Of a stretch of DNA of 64,000 nucleotides, positions 1 to 8,623 are shown piece after piece. Source of the stretch: an uncultured beta proteobacterium (GTDB lineage Bacteria > Pseudomonadota > Gammaproteobacteria > Burkholderiales > Rhodocyclaceae). The position numbers were made by a program, and so were the translations under genes. A model generated the notes under the pieces. That model worked only from the letters and a program-made list of their open reading frames with translations, was not told where the DNA came from and did not search any database. Every line of letters starts with the position of its first letter. The stretch's first letter is position 1. The stretch covers positions 1 through 64,000 of the forward strand of contig CAIVQO010000098.1 of the NCBI GenBank assembly GCA_903908065.1, written 5' to 3'.

Positions 1-403
1 CCGCGAGCATCACTCACGCAAAGGAAACCAACCACCCGGAAAAGCCTTACACTCACACAAGCCAACCGTCATCCGGTCGGCATTTAGCCCCGGCTCATTC
101 TAAAGTCGGCAGCACGGCTCAAAATTCACTCGGCGCGGACACGTAGAGGCCTTCAGCTTCTTTGCGACCTAAAGGATCGACCAAGCGAAGACGAAATGCT
201 CGCACTCACTGAAAAGTGGCGGCCATATCGAACCGTTGGCGCTTGGTACTTATGGCGGATGTTGGATTAACAGTATGTAGGGTGGGGTAAGATGAGCCTT
301 TCGGCCGCTTGGCGCTTCTCTTACTGTACTACTTTGTGTACTACTTATTGATTTGTGTGTACTATCCTGCTGATATTAAATAAGAAAACATATTTAACTA
401 TGT
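1..403. other. Non-coding end of a probable integrated element
   Basis: No convincing gene lies in these 403 bases. The stretch is visibly more AT-rich than the rest of the window, especially 340-400. It contains three copies of a GTACTA-type word (326-333, 338-345, 359-364) just before the tRNA fragment at 404-449. Sequence of this kind beside a tRNA 3' fragment is typical of the distal end of an integrated genomic island. A degenerate piece of the window's repeat family (AAAGTCGGC then GCACGGC) lies at 102-118. The island reading is inference, since the integrase would be outside the window. Confidence 0.5.
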
Positions 404-449
<46 letters not shown>

Positions 450-475
450 GCCACCTTTCCCAGGTCGCTGAGGCC

Positions 476-703
476 ATGGCAAAGTTCCTGCTCTTTCTGG
501 CTGTTGTTTCCGTGATCTATCTGGTGGTCCGGGCTGCCAATCGTAGTGGCAAACCTCAGGAACGGGTTCGCAGAGATTCCGGGACCGAGGAAATGACTCG
601 GTGTGCTCACTGCCAGATCCATTTTCCGCGCTCCGAATCTCACCGCCGGGATGGCAAGGATTACTGCAGCGACGAACATCGCCGCCTGGGAGCAGGTGGT
701 TGA
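476..703 (+). CDS. PP0621-family small membrane protein
   Basis: A 75-residue protein of unknown function. It has one N-terminal hydrophobic segment (about residues 3-20, AKFLLFLAVVSVIYLVV), a charged linker, and a C-terminal motif CAHCQIHFP...YCS that suggests a metal-binding CxxC element. Small proteins of this layout are annotated as PP0621 family and are commonly found just upstream of pilS. The stop codon overlaps the proposed TTG start of pilS (TTGA at 700-703), so translation is probably coupled. The start is 27 bases after the tRNA remnant, so its original promoter may have been affected by the integration. Confidence 0.8.
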   Translation: MAKFLLFLAVVSVIYLVVRAANRSGKPQERVRRDSGTEEMTRCAHCQIHFPRSESHRRDGKDYCSDEHRRLGAGG

Positions 704-2286
704 ACACGGCGGAAGCGAGGCGGCGGGAACCTGAGGCGATCGATTCATTCTGGCGTTCGCTCTGGTTCTTCTCGATCTATCGACTCTCGGTCGCCATCCT
801 TTTCCTCGCCGCGGTACTGATTTTCGGCGACACCATCAGCCTAGGTACGCAGGATGCCCGCCTGTTTGGACGGGTCGCCTCACTCTATCTGCTTGCCGCG
901 GTTGGATTTCTGGTCAGCCTCCTGCTGCGCCCCCGCTATTTCAACCTTCAGCTTTCGGTGCAGGTCGCCGCCGATATCCTGGCCCTGACCGTAATGATGT
1001 TTGCCAGTGGTGGCCAAAAGAGCGGCATTGCCGTGTTGCTGCTGGTGGTGGTCGCCGGGGCCGGACTGGTAGGCCAGGGGCGCATGACCTTGTTTTATGC
1101 AGCGCTGGCCTCGGTGGCCATGCTGCTGGAGGAAAGCTGGCGCGCGCTGACCCGCGAGGCCGACCCCGCGGATTTTGTTCGAACGGGCATGATCTGCATT
1201 GCCTTCTTCGGTACGGCCATCATTGCCCGGCTTCTGGCCCGACGGGTGGTGGCCAACGAAAACCTTGCCCGCGAACGCGGGCGGCAACTCGACGAACAAC
1301 TACGCATCAGCGAACGCATCATCCGCGACATGGATGATGGTGTCCTGGTGGTCGATGCCGAGGGCCGTGTTCGCTTGCAGAATTTGCAGGCTGGAGCAAT
1401 GCTCGATGCCTCGGTCAAAGACGGCCAAACGCTCGCCACGCTTTCAACTTCGTTGGCCGAACGCTTTCGTCACTGGCAACAGCAAAAGGTCGAAGTGGTG
1501 GAAATGCTGCGACGGCAGGACCAGCACCAGCTGCGGATACGTTACTTGCCGGCTGCCGAGTCCGGCGGGCACTCGCTGATCTATCTTGAGGACATGGAGA
1601 AGATTCAGGCCCAGGCACAGCAGATGAAGCTGGCCGCCCTGGGGCGGCTGACCGCCAACATGGCGCACGAAATTCGCAATCCGCTCGCTGCCATCAGCCA
1701 TGCCGCCGAACTGCTGGCGGAAGAGGAGCGGGATCCCCTGCATCAGCGCTTGGGCAGGATCATTCATGACAACACGCAGCGCTTGAACAGGCTGGTGACG
1801 GAGGTGCTGGAACTGGGCCGGCGCGATCGCGCACAGCCGGAGACTTTGCGCTGGTCCGCTTTTTTGTCGGGGTTCCTCGACGAGCTTGCCTTGCATGATC
1901 CCTCCTCGGCGCGGCGCGTGCAGGTGGCCGAGGGCGATGTCGACCTGCAATTCGACCGGGGGCATTTGTATCGCGTGCTTTGGAACCTCGTAGTCAATGC
2001 CCTGCGCCATGCCAGCGCGGATGACGGCGCCGTCAGACTGCAGGCCCGCATGTCACCGATCGGTACCGCCGTCGAAGTGCTCGTGAGCGATGACGGTCCC
2101 GGTGTCGATGAACCGTCTCGCAGCCAGGTATTCGAGCCCTTCTTCACCACTCATGGCGCCGGGACGGGGCTCGGCTTGTATATTGCACGTGAATTGTGCG
2201 AAGCCAATGGCGCCAGCCTGGAGTTGCTTGACGAGGCGCCCGGGGCGCACTTCCGTATTCGGGCCGAGGGTACTTCATGTCGTTGA
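700..2286 (+). CDS. pilS: PilS, sensor histidine kinase of type IV pilus regulation
   Basis: Membrane sensor kinase of about 528 residues that would phosphorylate PilR and control type IV pilin transcription. The N-terminal third has several hydrophobic segments (about residues 18-190). A PAS-like stretch follows (about 205-300, DMDDGVLVVDAEG). The histidine box MAHEIRNPLAAI places the phosphorylated His near residue 323. The ATPase domain shows DDGPGVDEP and TGLGLYIARE. The reading frame is open upstream to 601, but the TTG at 700 overlapping the previous stop fits the family's N terminus best. The last 10 bases overlap pilR, which indicates one operon. Confidence 0.9.
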   Translation: MNTAEARRREPEAIDSFWRSLWFFSIYRLSVAILFLAAVLIFGDTISLGTQDARLFGRVASLYLLAAVGFLVSLLLRPRYFNLQLSVQVAADILALTVMMFASGGQKSGIAVLLLVVVAGAGLVGQGRMTLFYAALASVAMLLEESWRALTREADPADFVRTGMICIAFFGTAIIARLLARRVVANENLARERGRQLDEQLRISERIIRDMDDGVLVVDAEGRVRLQNLQAGAMLDASVKDGQTLATLSTSLAERFRHWQQQKVEVVEMLRRQDQHQLRIRYLPAAESGGHSLIYLEDMEKIQAQAQQMKLAALGRLTANMAHEIRNPLAAISHAAELLAEEERDPLHQRLGRIIHDNTQRLNRLVTEVLELGRRDRAQPETLRWSAFLSGFLDELALHDPSSARRVQVAEGDVDLQFDRGHLYRVLWNLVVNALRHASADDGAVRLQARMSPIGTAVEVLVSDDGPGVDEPSRSQVFEPFFTTHGAGTGLGLYIARELCEANGASLELLDEAPGAHFRIRAEGTSCR

Positions 2287-3644
2287 AATCTGAAAAGCGG
2301 CCGCGTCAGCGCGGCGAGGCAACGCGCGTATTGGTGGTGGACGACGAAGCGGATATTCGCGAACTGCTCGACCTGACACTGGCCCGCATGGGTTTGCAGA
2401 CGGCCTGTGTCGGCTCCCTCGCTGAAGCCCGTGCGCTGCTCGGTACGCAGCGTTTCCAGCTTTGTCTGACCGACATGCGTTTGCCCGACGGCCTTGGGCT
2501 CGATCTGGTGCGGCATATCGCCGATACGGTCGGCGATTTGCCGGTGGCGGTGATCACTGCGCATGGCAGCGCAGAGAACGCAGTGTCGGCGCTCAAGGCC
2601 GGAGCATTTGACTACATCGCGAAACCGGTTTCGCTCGATCAATTGCGCGGCATCGTCAAGTCAGCCCTGGATTTGCCAGACCCGGAGCCGACTGCCGGAT
2701 GCAGCGTCGAAACCGGCTTGCTTGGTGATTCGCCGGCGATCCAGCAAGTTCGGGCATTGATCGAAAGGGTTGCGCGCAGCCAAGCGCCGGTACACATCGC
2801 CGGTGAGTCCGGCAGCGGCAAGGAACTTGCCGCACGCCTGATCCACAATCTTGGCGCAAGGCGTGATAAGCCTTTCGTCGCCGTGAATTGCGGAGCGATT
2901 CCGGAAAACCTGATGGAAAGCGAGTTCTTCGGCTACCGGAAGGGTGCGTTCACCGGAGCCAATGACGATCGGGAGGGTTTTTTCCAGGCGGCTAACGGTG
3001 GCACGCTGTTTCTCGATGAAGTTGCCGAACTGCCGCTGTCGATGCAGGTGAAGTTGTTGCGTGCGATCCAGGAAAAGAGGGTTCGCCAGATCGGAGCCAC
3101 TACCGAGGCTGCCGTCGATACGCGCCTAATTTGCGCGACACACCAGGATCTGAAGCAACTGGTCGAGCAAGGCCGCTTTCGCCAGGATCTTTTCTATCGC
3201 CTCAACGTGATCGAACTGCGGATGCCGTCGTTGCGCGAATGTCGGGATGACATCCCGACGCTGGCTCGCCACATCGTGTCCCGTCTGTCGCGCGCCTCGG
3301 GCGGCAGCGTGCCCCCCATAGCCTCCGATGCGCTTGGGGCGCTGCAAGCCTATACGTTCCCCGGTAATGTCCGCGAGCTGGAAAACGTACTCGAACGAGC
3401 GTTGGCGCTGATGGCCGGCGATCGCATCGAAGCTTCCGACCTGAACCTCGTCCCCGCGCAACTTGGAGGCGGGACAAACCTTGCTTCCGGTTCGTTGCAA
3501 GACCTGCTGGACCAGGTCGAGCGCCAGGCGATCGTGGACGCCCTGAAACAGTCCGACGGTAACCGCACGGCAGCCGCTCGCTTGCTGGGCGTGACCTTTC
3601 GTTCCCTGCGCTACCGCATGGCGCGCTTGAACCTCAACGATTGA
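2277..3644 (+). CDS. pilR: PilR, sigma-54-dependent response regulator
   Basis: NtrC-family activator of 455 residues. The receiver domain (about 17-130) has phospho-acceptor Asp66 in TDMRLP. The AAA+ domain (about 150-380) has Walker A GESGSGKE and the sigma-54 contact loop GAFTGA. The C-terminal Fis-type helix-turn-helix includes NRTAAARLLGVTFRSLRYRM. In other bacteria PilR drives the major pilin promoter with sigma-54. Here the pilin operon is about 50 kb away, starting at 53322. It overlaps pilS by 10 bases and shares ATTGAG with the TTG start of ampD. Nothing appears to be missing. Confidence 0.94.
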   Translation: MSLKSEKRPRQRGEATRVLVVDDEADIRELLDLTLARMGLQTACVGSLAEARALLGTQRFQLCLTDMRLPDGLGLDLVRHIADTVGDLPVAVITAHGSAENAVSALKAGAFDYIAKPVSLDQLRGIVKSALDLPDPEPTAGCSVETGLLGDSPAIQQVRALIERVARSQAPVHIAGESGSGKELAARLIHNLGARRDKPFVAVNCGAIPENLMESEFFGYRKGAFTGANDDREGFFQAANGGTLFLDEVAELPLSMQVKLLRAIQEKRVRQIGATTEAAVDTRLICATHQDLKQLVEQGRFRQDLFYRLNVIELRMPSLRECRDDIPTLARHIVSRLSRASGGSVPPIASDALGALQAYTFPGNVRELENVLERALALMAGDRIEASDLNLVPAQLGGGTNLASGSLQDLLDQVERQAIVDALKQSDGNRTAAARLLGVTFRSLRYRMARLNLND

Positions 3645-4201
3645 GTACGGTGCCGGCGGACAAGCCCGACAACGACGAGCGAGGTTGGCTGCCGGGCGTC
3701 CGGCGCGTGCATTCACCCAATAGCGATGCGCGACCAGCGGGCACCCCTGTTGACTTGATCGTGATTCACGCCATCAGTTTGCCGCCGGACCAGTTCGGCG
3801 GACCTGGGATCTTGGAACTCTTCACCAATCGCCTGGATCCCGAAGCGCATCCTTATTACGCGGCCATCGAAGGCCTGAGAGTGTCCGCCCATTTTTTGAT
3901 CCGACGTGATGGCGAAGTGGTGCAGTTCGTATCCTGTGCCCAGCGGGCCTGGCATGCCGGTGTTTCTTCCTGGCGTGGCCGAAGCGCCTGTAACGACTTC
4001 TCGCTTGGCATAGAGCTTGAAGGCTGTGACACCGTGGCATTTGCCGAGCCGCAGTACGCAGCGCTGAATCGTCTTCTGGAGCAGCTGCGCGCACGCTATC
4101 CGATTGTCGACGTGGTGGGACATAGCGATGTTGCGCCTGGGCGGAAAACAGATCCGGGCCCCTGCTTCGACTGGGCGCGAGTGAACGTCAATCCGGCATA
4201 A
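3641..4201 (+). CDS. ampD: AmpD, 1,6-anhydro-N-acetylmuramyl-L-alanine amidase
   Basis: Cytosolic zinc amidase of 186 residues in peptidoglycan recycling; it removes the stem peptide from anhydro-muropeptides. Amidase_2 features are visible: an early zinc His in VIHAISLPP, then HFLIRRDGEVVQFV, AWHAG, NDFSLGIELEG, and the C-terminal pair VVGHSDVAPGRKTDPGPCFDW carrying the other zinc and catalytic residues. The start is TTG at 3641, overlapping the pilR stop by four bases, so it is probably translated from the pilS-pilR mRNA. Length is normal for AmpD. Confidence 0.93.
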   Translation: MSTVPADKPDNDERGWLPGVRRVHSPNSDARPAGTPVDLIVIHAISLPPDQFGGPGILELFTNRLDPEAHPYYAAIEGLRVSAHFLIRRDGEVVQFVSCAQRAWHAGVSSWRGRSACNDFSLGIELEGCDTVAFAEPQYAALNRLLEQLRARYPIVDVVGHSDVAPGRKTDPGPCFDWARVNVNPA

Positions 4202-4249
4202 GTGTCGCGGCGTCGCAACGATTTATTTTGCGTTGACGAAAGAAAACTC

Positions 4250-4317
4250 TTGCAGTAGAAAAAATCACCTACTACAATTAGTTCCAGATTGGACGCGACC
4301 CACTAGATATAGTAGGT
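4250..4317 (+). promoter_or_regulatory. Sigma-70 promoter with two NrdR-type boxes 31 bp apart
   Basis: A strong promoter is visible: TTGCAG at 4250-4255, a 17-bp spacer, and TACAAT at 4273-4278. Two related partial palindromes follow, CTACTACAATTAGTTC (4270-4285) and CCACTAGATATAGTAGG (4300-4316). The aligned cores start at 4271 and 4302, so they are 31 bp apart, about three helical turns. Tandem boxes with this spacing are the hallmark of NrdR, the repressor of ribonucleotide reductase genes. The first box covers the -10 element, as expected for repression. No nrd gene follows intact. Confidence 0.65.
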
Positions 4318-4399
4318 CGTCCCAAAAATCAGGAACGGATCGGATGCTGCTGGCGTCTGGTCCATGCGGACCAAAAGAAGTACAAGACAGGAGTTCTGC

Positions 4400-4693
4400 A
4401 TGCAGGTGACTTCGGGCAGTCGCAACTACCTACCGGTTGGTTCCGCCCGAGTTAGCTTTGCAGATCCGCTACTTTTCCCTATTGAGTGTTTGCTTGGGTC
4501 CCGAATCTCGGGGGCTGGTTTCAGGATTGCGTCCGTTCGCTTGGGAAACTCGTGCATTGGTGCTGTCGAATCATTGCCGACCACGCGGCGGGCCAGTGGC
4601 CGTCACAAAGTCGCTCATCTGAAAATGACATATGATTCGTCGTGCCTTTGTCATCGAGGCGTTCAAAACGAATTGATGGACGGTGAAACGTAA
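4400..4693 (+). pseudogene. Possible 5' remnant of nrdA fused to unrelated sequence
   Basis: An ATG at 4400 has a good ribosome site (GGAG at 4390-4393) and stands where an NrdR-controlled gene should begin. The first roughly 20 codons (MQVTSGSRNY...SFAD) resemble the variable leader before the conserved start of class Ia NrdA in betaproteobacteria. The conserved NrdA core never follows. From about 4460 the frame continues through unrecognised sequence to 4693. The best reading is a deletion that removed nrdAB and left promoter, ribosome site and a few codons. A small real gene of 97 residues is possible but less likely. The nrdA link is inference. Confidence 0.4.
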
Positions 4694-4806
4694 GGAATTC
4701 TGCGCTTTCGATGCAATCGGGGCGTTGGATAATCCGTGCTAACCCAGACGGGTTGCAGTAAATGTAGTGGTGGTTCTTTCCTGTTAATTTGTTAAGGAGG
4801 TTCAAC
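4694..4806 (+). other. Leader region of the histone-like gene
   Basis: No gene is seen here. Together with 4461-4693 it forms the stretch between the orphan promoter and the histone H1-like gene. It ends with TTAAGGAGG at 4792-4800, a near-perfect ribosome site six bases before the ATG at 4807. No clear -35/-10 pair could be assigned, so the gene may use the upstream NrdR-box promoter or an unseen one. Confidence 0.4.
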
Positions 4807-5400
4807 ATGGCTGAAGAAGCTAAAGCCAAGAAGCCGGCCGCAAAGAAGGCAGCGGCCAAGCCCGCCGCTAAGAAAGCTGCGGCCCCGAAGAAGCCTGCTG
4901 CCAAGAAGCCGGCGGCGAAGAAGGCTGCACCGAAGAAGGCTGCTGCCAAGCCTGCGGCGAAGAAGGCTGCGCCGAAGAAGGCTGCTGCCAAGCCTGCGGC
5001 GAAGAAGGCGGCACCGAAGAAGGCTGCTGCCAAGCCTGCGGCGAAGAAGGCGGCGCCGAAGAAGGCTGCTGCCAAGCCGGCGGCGAAGAAGGCTGCACCG
5101 AAGAAGGCTGCTGCCAAGAAGCCGGCTGCTGCCAAGAAGCCGGCTGCTGCCAAGAAGCCCGCAGCGAAGAAGCCTGCTGCCAAGAAGCCTGCTGCCAAGA
5201 AGCCCGCTGCCAAGAAGCCTGCTGCCAAAAAGCCTGCTGCGAAGCCTGCTGCCAAGCCTGCGGCGAAAAAGGCTGCGCCGAAGAAGGCCGCTGCGAAGCC
5301 TGCTGCTGCCGCTGCACCTTCGACCGCTGCCGCTCCTGGCATCAAGTCGTCGCTGAACCCGGCTGCGGCCTGGCCGTTCCCGACCGGCTCCCGTCCCTGA
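4807..5400 (+). CDS. Histone H1-like, lysine/alanine/proline-rich DNA-binding protein
   Basis: A 197-residue, extremely basic protein made almost wholly of KPAAKKAA- and KKAAPKKAAAKPAA-type repeats. It resembles the C-terminal tail of eukaryotic histone H1 and the bacterial Hc1/AlgP-like proteins. Such proteins bind and compact DNA without sequence specificity. A short acidic start (MAEEAKAKK) precedes the repeats, and a non-repetitive tail (about residues 175-197) closes the protein. The start at 4807 follows an excellent ribosome site. At DNA level it is a 42-bp tandem repeat, and the opposite strand is also open through it, a side effect of the repeat composition. A terminator follows at 5459. 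Confidence 0.85.
   Translation: MAEEAKAKKPAAKKAAAKPAAKKAAAPKKPAAKKPAAKKAAPKKAAAKPAAKKAAPKKAAAKPAAKKAAPKKAAAKPAAKKAAPKKAAAKPAAKKAAPKKAAAKKPAAAKKPAAAKKPAAKKPAAKKPAAKKPAAKKPAAKKPAAKPAAKPAAKKAAPKKAAAKPAAAAAPSTAAAPGIKSSLNPAAAWPFPTGSRP
4921..5110 (+). repeat. 42-bp tandem repeat inside the histone-like gene
   Basis: The unit encodes 14 residues (KKAAPKKAAAKPAA) and recurs about four times in register, with only third-position differences between copies. Shorter 12- and 15-base units (AAKKP, AAAKKP) follow to about 5240. Such arrays change copy number by slippage or recombination, so protein length probably varies between strains. Confidence 0.8.
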
Positions 5401-5458
5401 CGGAAGCTCGATTCCGCATCCAGTCCTTCAGGATTGGGTGCGGGGTTCGTCGGATTGC

Positions 5459-5490
5459 AAACGCGTGTCTTTTTGGCACGCGTTTTCTTT
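5459..5490 (+). terminator. Rho-independent terminator of the histone-like gene
   Basis: AAACGCGTG (5459-5467) and CACGCGTTT (5477-5485) form a 9-bp stem with a 9-base loop. The run TTTTCTTTT follows (5483-5491). Confidence 0.85.
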
Positions 5491-5557
5491 TGATGGCGCT
5501 ACCTTGCCGAACCAATCGGCGCTCCCTACCTGTGCTCGCCGCATAGCGCAAGCTCTG

Positions 5558-6712
5558 CTACGCTAGCAAGCCTTCCATTCTGGCCAGGCCGTCGGCGATC
5601 TTTTCCTGCGCTATGGTGTACGCGAAGCGCATGTGTGCTCGTGGTTGGTTGCTGCCGAAATCCAGACCCGGCGTAGCCGCAATTCCGGCCTCCTCGAGCA
5701 GGCGCTCAGCCAGTGTTTGACTGTCTGAGGTGAGGGCGCTGCAATTGGCATAGAGGTAAAACGCACCCGCAGGTTTCGCCGCGATCCTGAATCCCAGGCG
5801 CTCCAGACCCGGCTGCAGCAGATCGCGGCGCGCCCGGAACTCCAGGCGCCGGGCCTCCAGTATCTCGATCGTCTCCGGGCGGAAAGCCGCAAGCGCGGCA
5901 TGCTGAGCCACGGTTGACGGGGCGATGTAGAGGTTCTGGGCCAGCTTTTCGATGTCGCGTACGCAGGCTTCGGGGGCGACCAGCCAGCCCAGGCGCCAGC
6001 CTGTCATGCCGAAGTACTTGGAAAAACTGTTGATGACGAAGATGTCCTCGCCCAGGCCAAGCGCGGTGTTGGCATCGCAGTCGTAGGTCAGACCATGGTA
6101 GATCTCGTCGACGATCAGGCTGCCCCGGTTTTGCCTCACGAGGCGGGCGATCCCGGCCAGTTCGCCGGGATCGATCAAGGTTCCCGTGGGATTGGCCGGC
6201 GAAGCGATCATCAGCCCCTTGGTGGTACTTCGCCAACTGCGCGCCACGGCGTCGGCGGTCGGCTGGAAGTTACCTTTTGCATTCACGGCCAGCGGCTGCG
6301 GCCTACCTTCGAGCAGGCGCACGAAATGCCGATTGCAGGGATAGCCCGGATCGGGAAGCAGCCATTCGTCGCCGGGACTGACCAGCATCCCGAGCGCCAG
6401 CAGCAGAGCACCTGAAGCTCCGGCGGTAACGACGATGCGAGCCGGAGAAACGTCGATCCCATGGCGATCCCGGTAATGGACGCTGATCGCTTCGCGCAGT
6501 TGCGGCAGGCCGAGCGCAGCGGTGTAATGCACGTGTCCGCCGCGGAGGAACTCCTGCGCAGCCCGAACGATGGGCTCTGCGGTCGCGAAATCCGGCTCGC
6601 CCACTTCGAAGTGGATGATGGATCGACCCGCAGCTTCCAGCGCAGCCGCCTTTGCCATCAGTTCCATGACATGGAAGGGCGCGATTTCCCGCATCCGTGC
6701 CGCGATATTCAT
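5558..6712 (-). CDS. PLP-dependent class I/II aminotransferase
   Basis: A 384-residue fold-type I aminotransferase of the aspartate/alanine family. Conserved pieces include HFEVGEPDF near the N terminus, the PDPGYP stretch, SPANPTGT, SLIVDEIYHG, and the PLP lysine in NSFSKYFGMTGWRLG (Lys232). The C-terminal arginine region includes ARMHFAYT-like sequence. The substrate cannot be named from sequence. Aspartate, alanine or an aromatic amino acid are all possible, and two 2-oxoacid oxidoreductase systems lie downstream in the window. It is separated from the upstream pckG by a strong terminator, so it has its own promoter or low read-through. Confidence 0.85.
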   Translation of the reverse strand: MNIAARMREIAPFHVMELMAKAAALEAAGRSIIHFEVGEPDFATAEPIVRAAQEFLRGGHVHYTAALGLPQLREAISVHYRDRHGIDVSPARIVVTAGASGALLLALGMLVSPGDEWLLPDPGYPCNRHFVRLLEGRPQPLAVNAKGNFQPTADAVARSWRSTTKGLMIASPANPTGTLIDPGELAGIARLVRQNRGSLIVDEIYHGLTYDCDANTALGLGEDIFVINSFSKYFGMTGWRLGWLVAPEACVRDIEKLAQNLYIAPSTVAQHAALAAFRPETIEILEARRLEFRARRDLLQPGLERLGFRIAAKPAGAFYLYANCSALTSDSQTLAERLLEEAGIAATPGLDFGSNQPRAHMRFAYTIAQEKIADGLARMEGLLA

Positions 6713-6724
6713 TTCCGCCTCCAG

Positions 6725-6762
6725 AAAAAAAGCGGCCGCCGTGCGCAGGGCAGGGCGGCCGC
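6725..6762 (-). terminator. Rho-independent terminator of pckG
   Basis: On the minus strand, GCGGCCGCC and GGCGGCCGC form a perfect 9-bp GC stem (6754-6762 with 6732-6740). A run of seven T residues follows (6725-6731). It lies just after the pckG stop and before the aminotransferase start. Confidence 0.9.
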
Positions 6763-6776
6763 CATTTCGGCGTGTT

Positions 6777-6791
6777 GCCAGCGCCGACTTT
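6777..6791 (-). repeat. REP-like repeat copy (core AGTCGGCGCTGGC)
   Basis: On the minus strand this reads AAAGTCGGCGCTGGC. It sits between the pckG stop codon and its terminator. The 13-base core is identical to copies at 8882, 18178 and 40225. Confidence 0.6.
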
Positions 6792-8623
6792 TAATCCACC
6801 AGCGTCAGCTCGAACAATTCCTTCTTGAGCGTCAGCGAGCGCGGCAGGCGCGACTTCAACTTCTCGAACCATTCGCCGTGCAGCTTCAGCTCTTCGCGCC
6901 AGGCGTCGGTATCGATCGTGGTCAATTGGTCGAACTGCTCGCGGCTGACATCGTCGCTGCCGCTCCAGTCGAGGTCTTCGAAGCGTGGCATCCAGCCCAG
7001 GGCGGTCTGGCGTGCGTCCGCCTTGCCGCCGCAACGGCCGACGATCCACTTCAGCACCCGCATGTTGTCGCTGAAGCCCGGCCACATGAAGTTGCCCTCG
7101 GCATCCTGGCGGAACCAGTTGACCGTGAAGATGCGCGGCGCGTGCTCGACCTGATGGCCGATGCGCAGCCAGTGATTGAAGTAATCGCCCATGTGGTAGC
7201 CGCAGAAGGGCAGCATGGCGAAGGGGTCGCGGCGCACCACACCCTGGGCGCCAACCGCGGCCGCGGTGGTTTCCGAGCCAAGGGTGGCGGCCATATAGAC
7301 GCCGTAATTCCAATTGAAGGCCTCGAACACCAGCGGCACCGTGGTGGAGCGTCGGCCGCCGAAGATGAAGGCCGAAATCGGCACGCCGGCCTGGCTTTCC
7401 CAGTCCTTGTCGATCGACGGGCATTGCGCCGCGGGAGCGGTGAAGCGCGAGTTCGGGTGTGCCGCCTTGCGCCCGGTTTCCTTGGCGATCGCGGGTGTCC
7501 AGTCCTGGCCCTGCCAGTCGATGCAGTGTGCGGGCGGCTCCTTGCTCATGCCTTCCCACCAGACGTCGCCGTCATCGGTCAGGGCCACGTTGGTGAAGAT
7601 CACGTTTTCCTTCAGCGTGGCCATGGCGTTGAAGTTGGTCTTCTCGCTGGTGCCCGGGGCGACGCCGAAGAATCCGGCCTCGGGGTTGATTGCATACAGG
7701 CGGCCATCCTTGCCGGGCTTGATCCAGGCGATGTCGTCGCCGACCGTGGTGACCTTCCAGCCACCCAGGCTTTGCGGCGGGATCAGCATGGCGAAATTGG
7801 TCTTGCCGCAAGCCGAGGGAAAGGCCGCGGCGACATAGGACTTCTCACCCTGCGGGGATTCGACGCCGAGGATCAGCATGTGCTCGGCCAACCAGCCTTC
7901 GTCGCGCGCCATGGTCGAGGCGATGCGCAGCGCAAAGCACTTCTTGCCGAGCAGGGCGTTGCCGCCGTAACCAGAACCGAAGGACCAGATTTCGCGCGTC
8001 TCGGGGAAGTGGCAGATGTACTTGGTCTTGTTGCAGGGCCACTTGACGTCCTTCTGACCAGGCTCCAGCGGATGGCCGACACTGTGCAAGCAGGGCACGA
8101 AGGTGCCGTCTGCGCCGAGCTGGTCGAGAACGGCACGACCCATGCGGGTCATGATGCGCATGTTGACCACGACATAGGGGCTGTCGGACAGCTCGACGCC
8201 GATATGCGCGATGGGCGAGCCGATGGGCCCCATCGAGAAGGGAACCACGTACATGGTGCGACCGCGCATGCAGCCCGTGAACAGGCCGCGCAGCGTTTCC
8301 TTCATCTTGTCCGGATGCTCCCAATTGTTATTGGGGCCGGCGTCGTCGGCGTCCGGCGTGCATACGAAGGTACGGTCTTCGACCCGGGCCACGTCGGACG
8401 GATCGGAAAGCACCAGGTAGGAGTTCTTGCGCTTGGCCGGGTTGAGCCGGGTCATGCTGCCACCGGCGATCATCAGTTCGCACAAGCGGTCGGATTCTTC
8501 CTGCGAGCCATCGCACCAGACGATCGCATCGGGTTGGGTGAGCGCGGCCACCTCGGCAACCCAGGCGATCAGCCTGGCGTGCTTGACATGGGCGGGTGCG
8601 GGGAATTGTTTGGGCTGGTTCAT
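6791..8623 (-). CDS. pckG: Phosphoenolpyruvate carboxykinase (GTP)
   Basis: A 610-residue cytosolic enzyme that converts oxaloacetate and GTP to PEP, CO2 and GDP, the first committed step of gluconeogenesis. Length and motifs fit the GTP-dependent family rather than the ATP family. The nucleotide P-loop stretch [13 protein letters not shown], the metal-site region TTVGDDIAW, and the EGMSKEPP / GRRSTT segments are all visible. ATG at 8623 follows a GGAG ribosome site; the frame runs further upstream but that part has no family similarity. It is divergent from maeB, whose product also works at the PEP-pyruvate-oxaloacetate node. Confidence 0.95.
   Translation of the reverse strand: MNQPKQFPAPAHVKHARLIAWVAEVAALTQPDAIVWCDGSQEESDRLCELMIAGGSMTRLNPAKRKNSYLVLSDPSDVARVEDRTFVCTPDADDAGPNNNWEHPDKMKETLRGLFTGCMRGRTMYVVPFSMGPIGSPIAHIGVELSDSPYVVVNMRIMTRMGRAVLDQLGADGTFVPCLHSVGHPLEPGQKDVKWPCNKTKYICHFPETREIWSFGSGYGGNALLGKKCFALRIASTMARDEGWLAEHMLILGVESPQGEKSYVAAAFPSACGKTNFAMLIPPQSLGGWKVTTVGDDIAWIKPGKDGRLYAINPEAGFFGVAPGTSEKTNFNAMATLKENVIFTNVALTDDGDVWWEGMSKEPPAHCIDWQGQDWTPAIAKETGRKAAHPNSRFTAPAAQCPSIDKDWESQAGVPISAFIFGGRRSTTVPLVFEAFNWNYGVYMAATLGSETTAAAVGAQGVVRRDPFAMLPFCGYHMGDYFNHWLRIGHQVEHAPRIFTVNWFRQDAEGNFMWPGFSDNMRVLKWIVGRCGGKADARQTALGWMPRFEDLDWSGSDDVSREQFDQLTTIDTDAWREELKLHGEWFEKLKSRLPRSLTLKKELFELTLVD

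Noticed and set aside
4521-5345. Minus-strand frame through the histone-like gene, rich in Ala, Gly and Phe
   Set aside because: It is the complement of Lys/Ala/Pro repeats; no start signal or family support.
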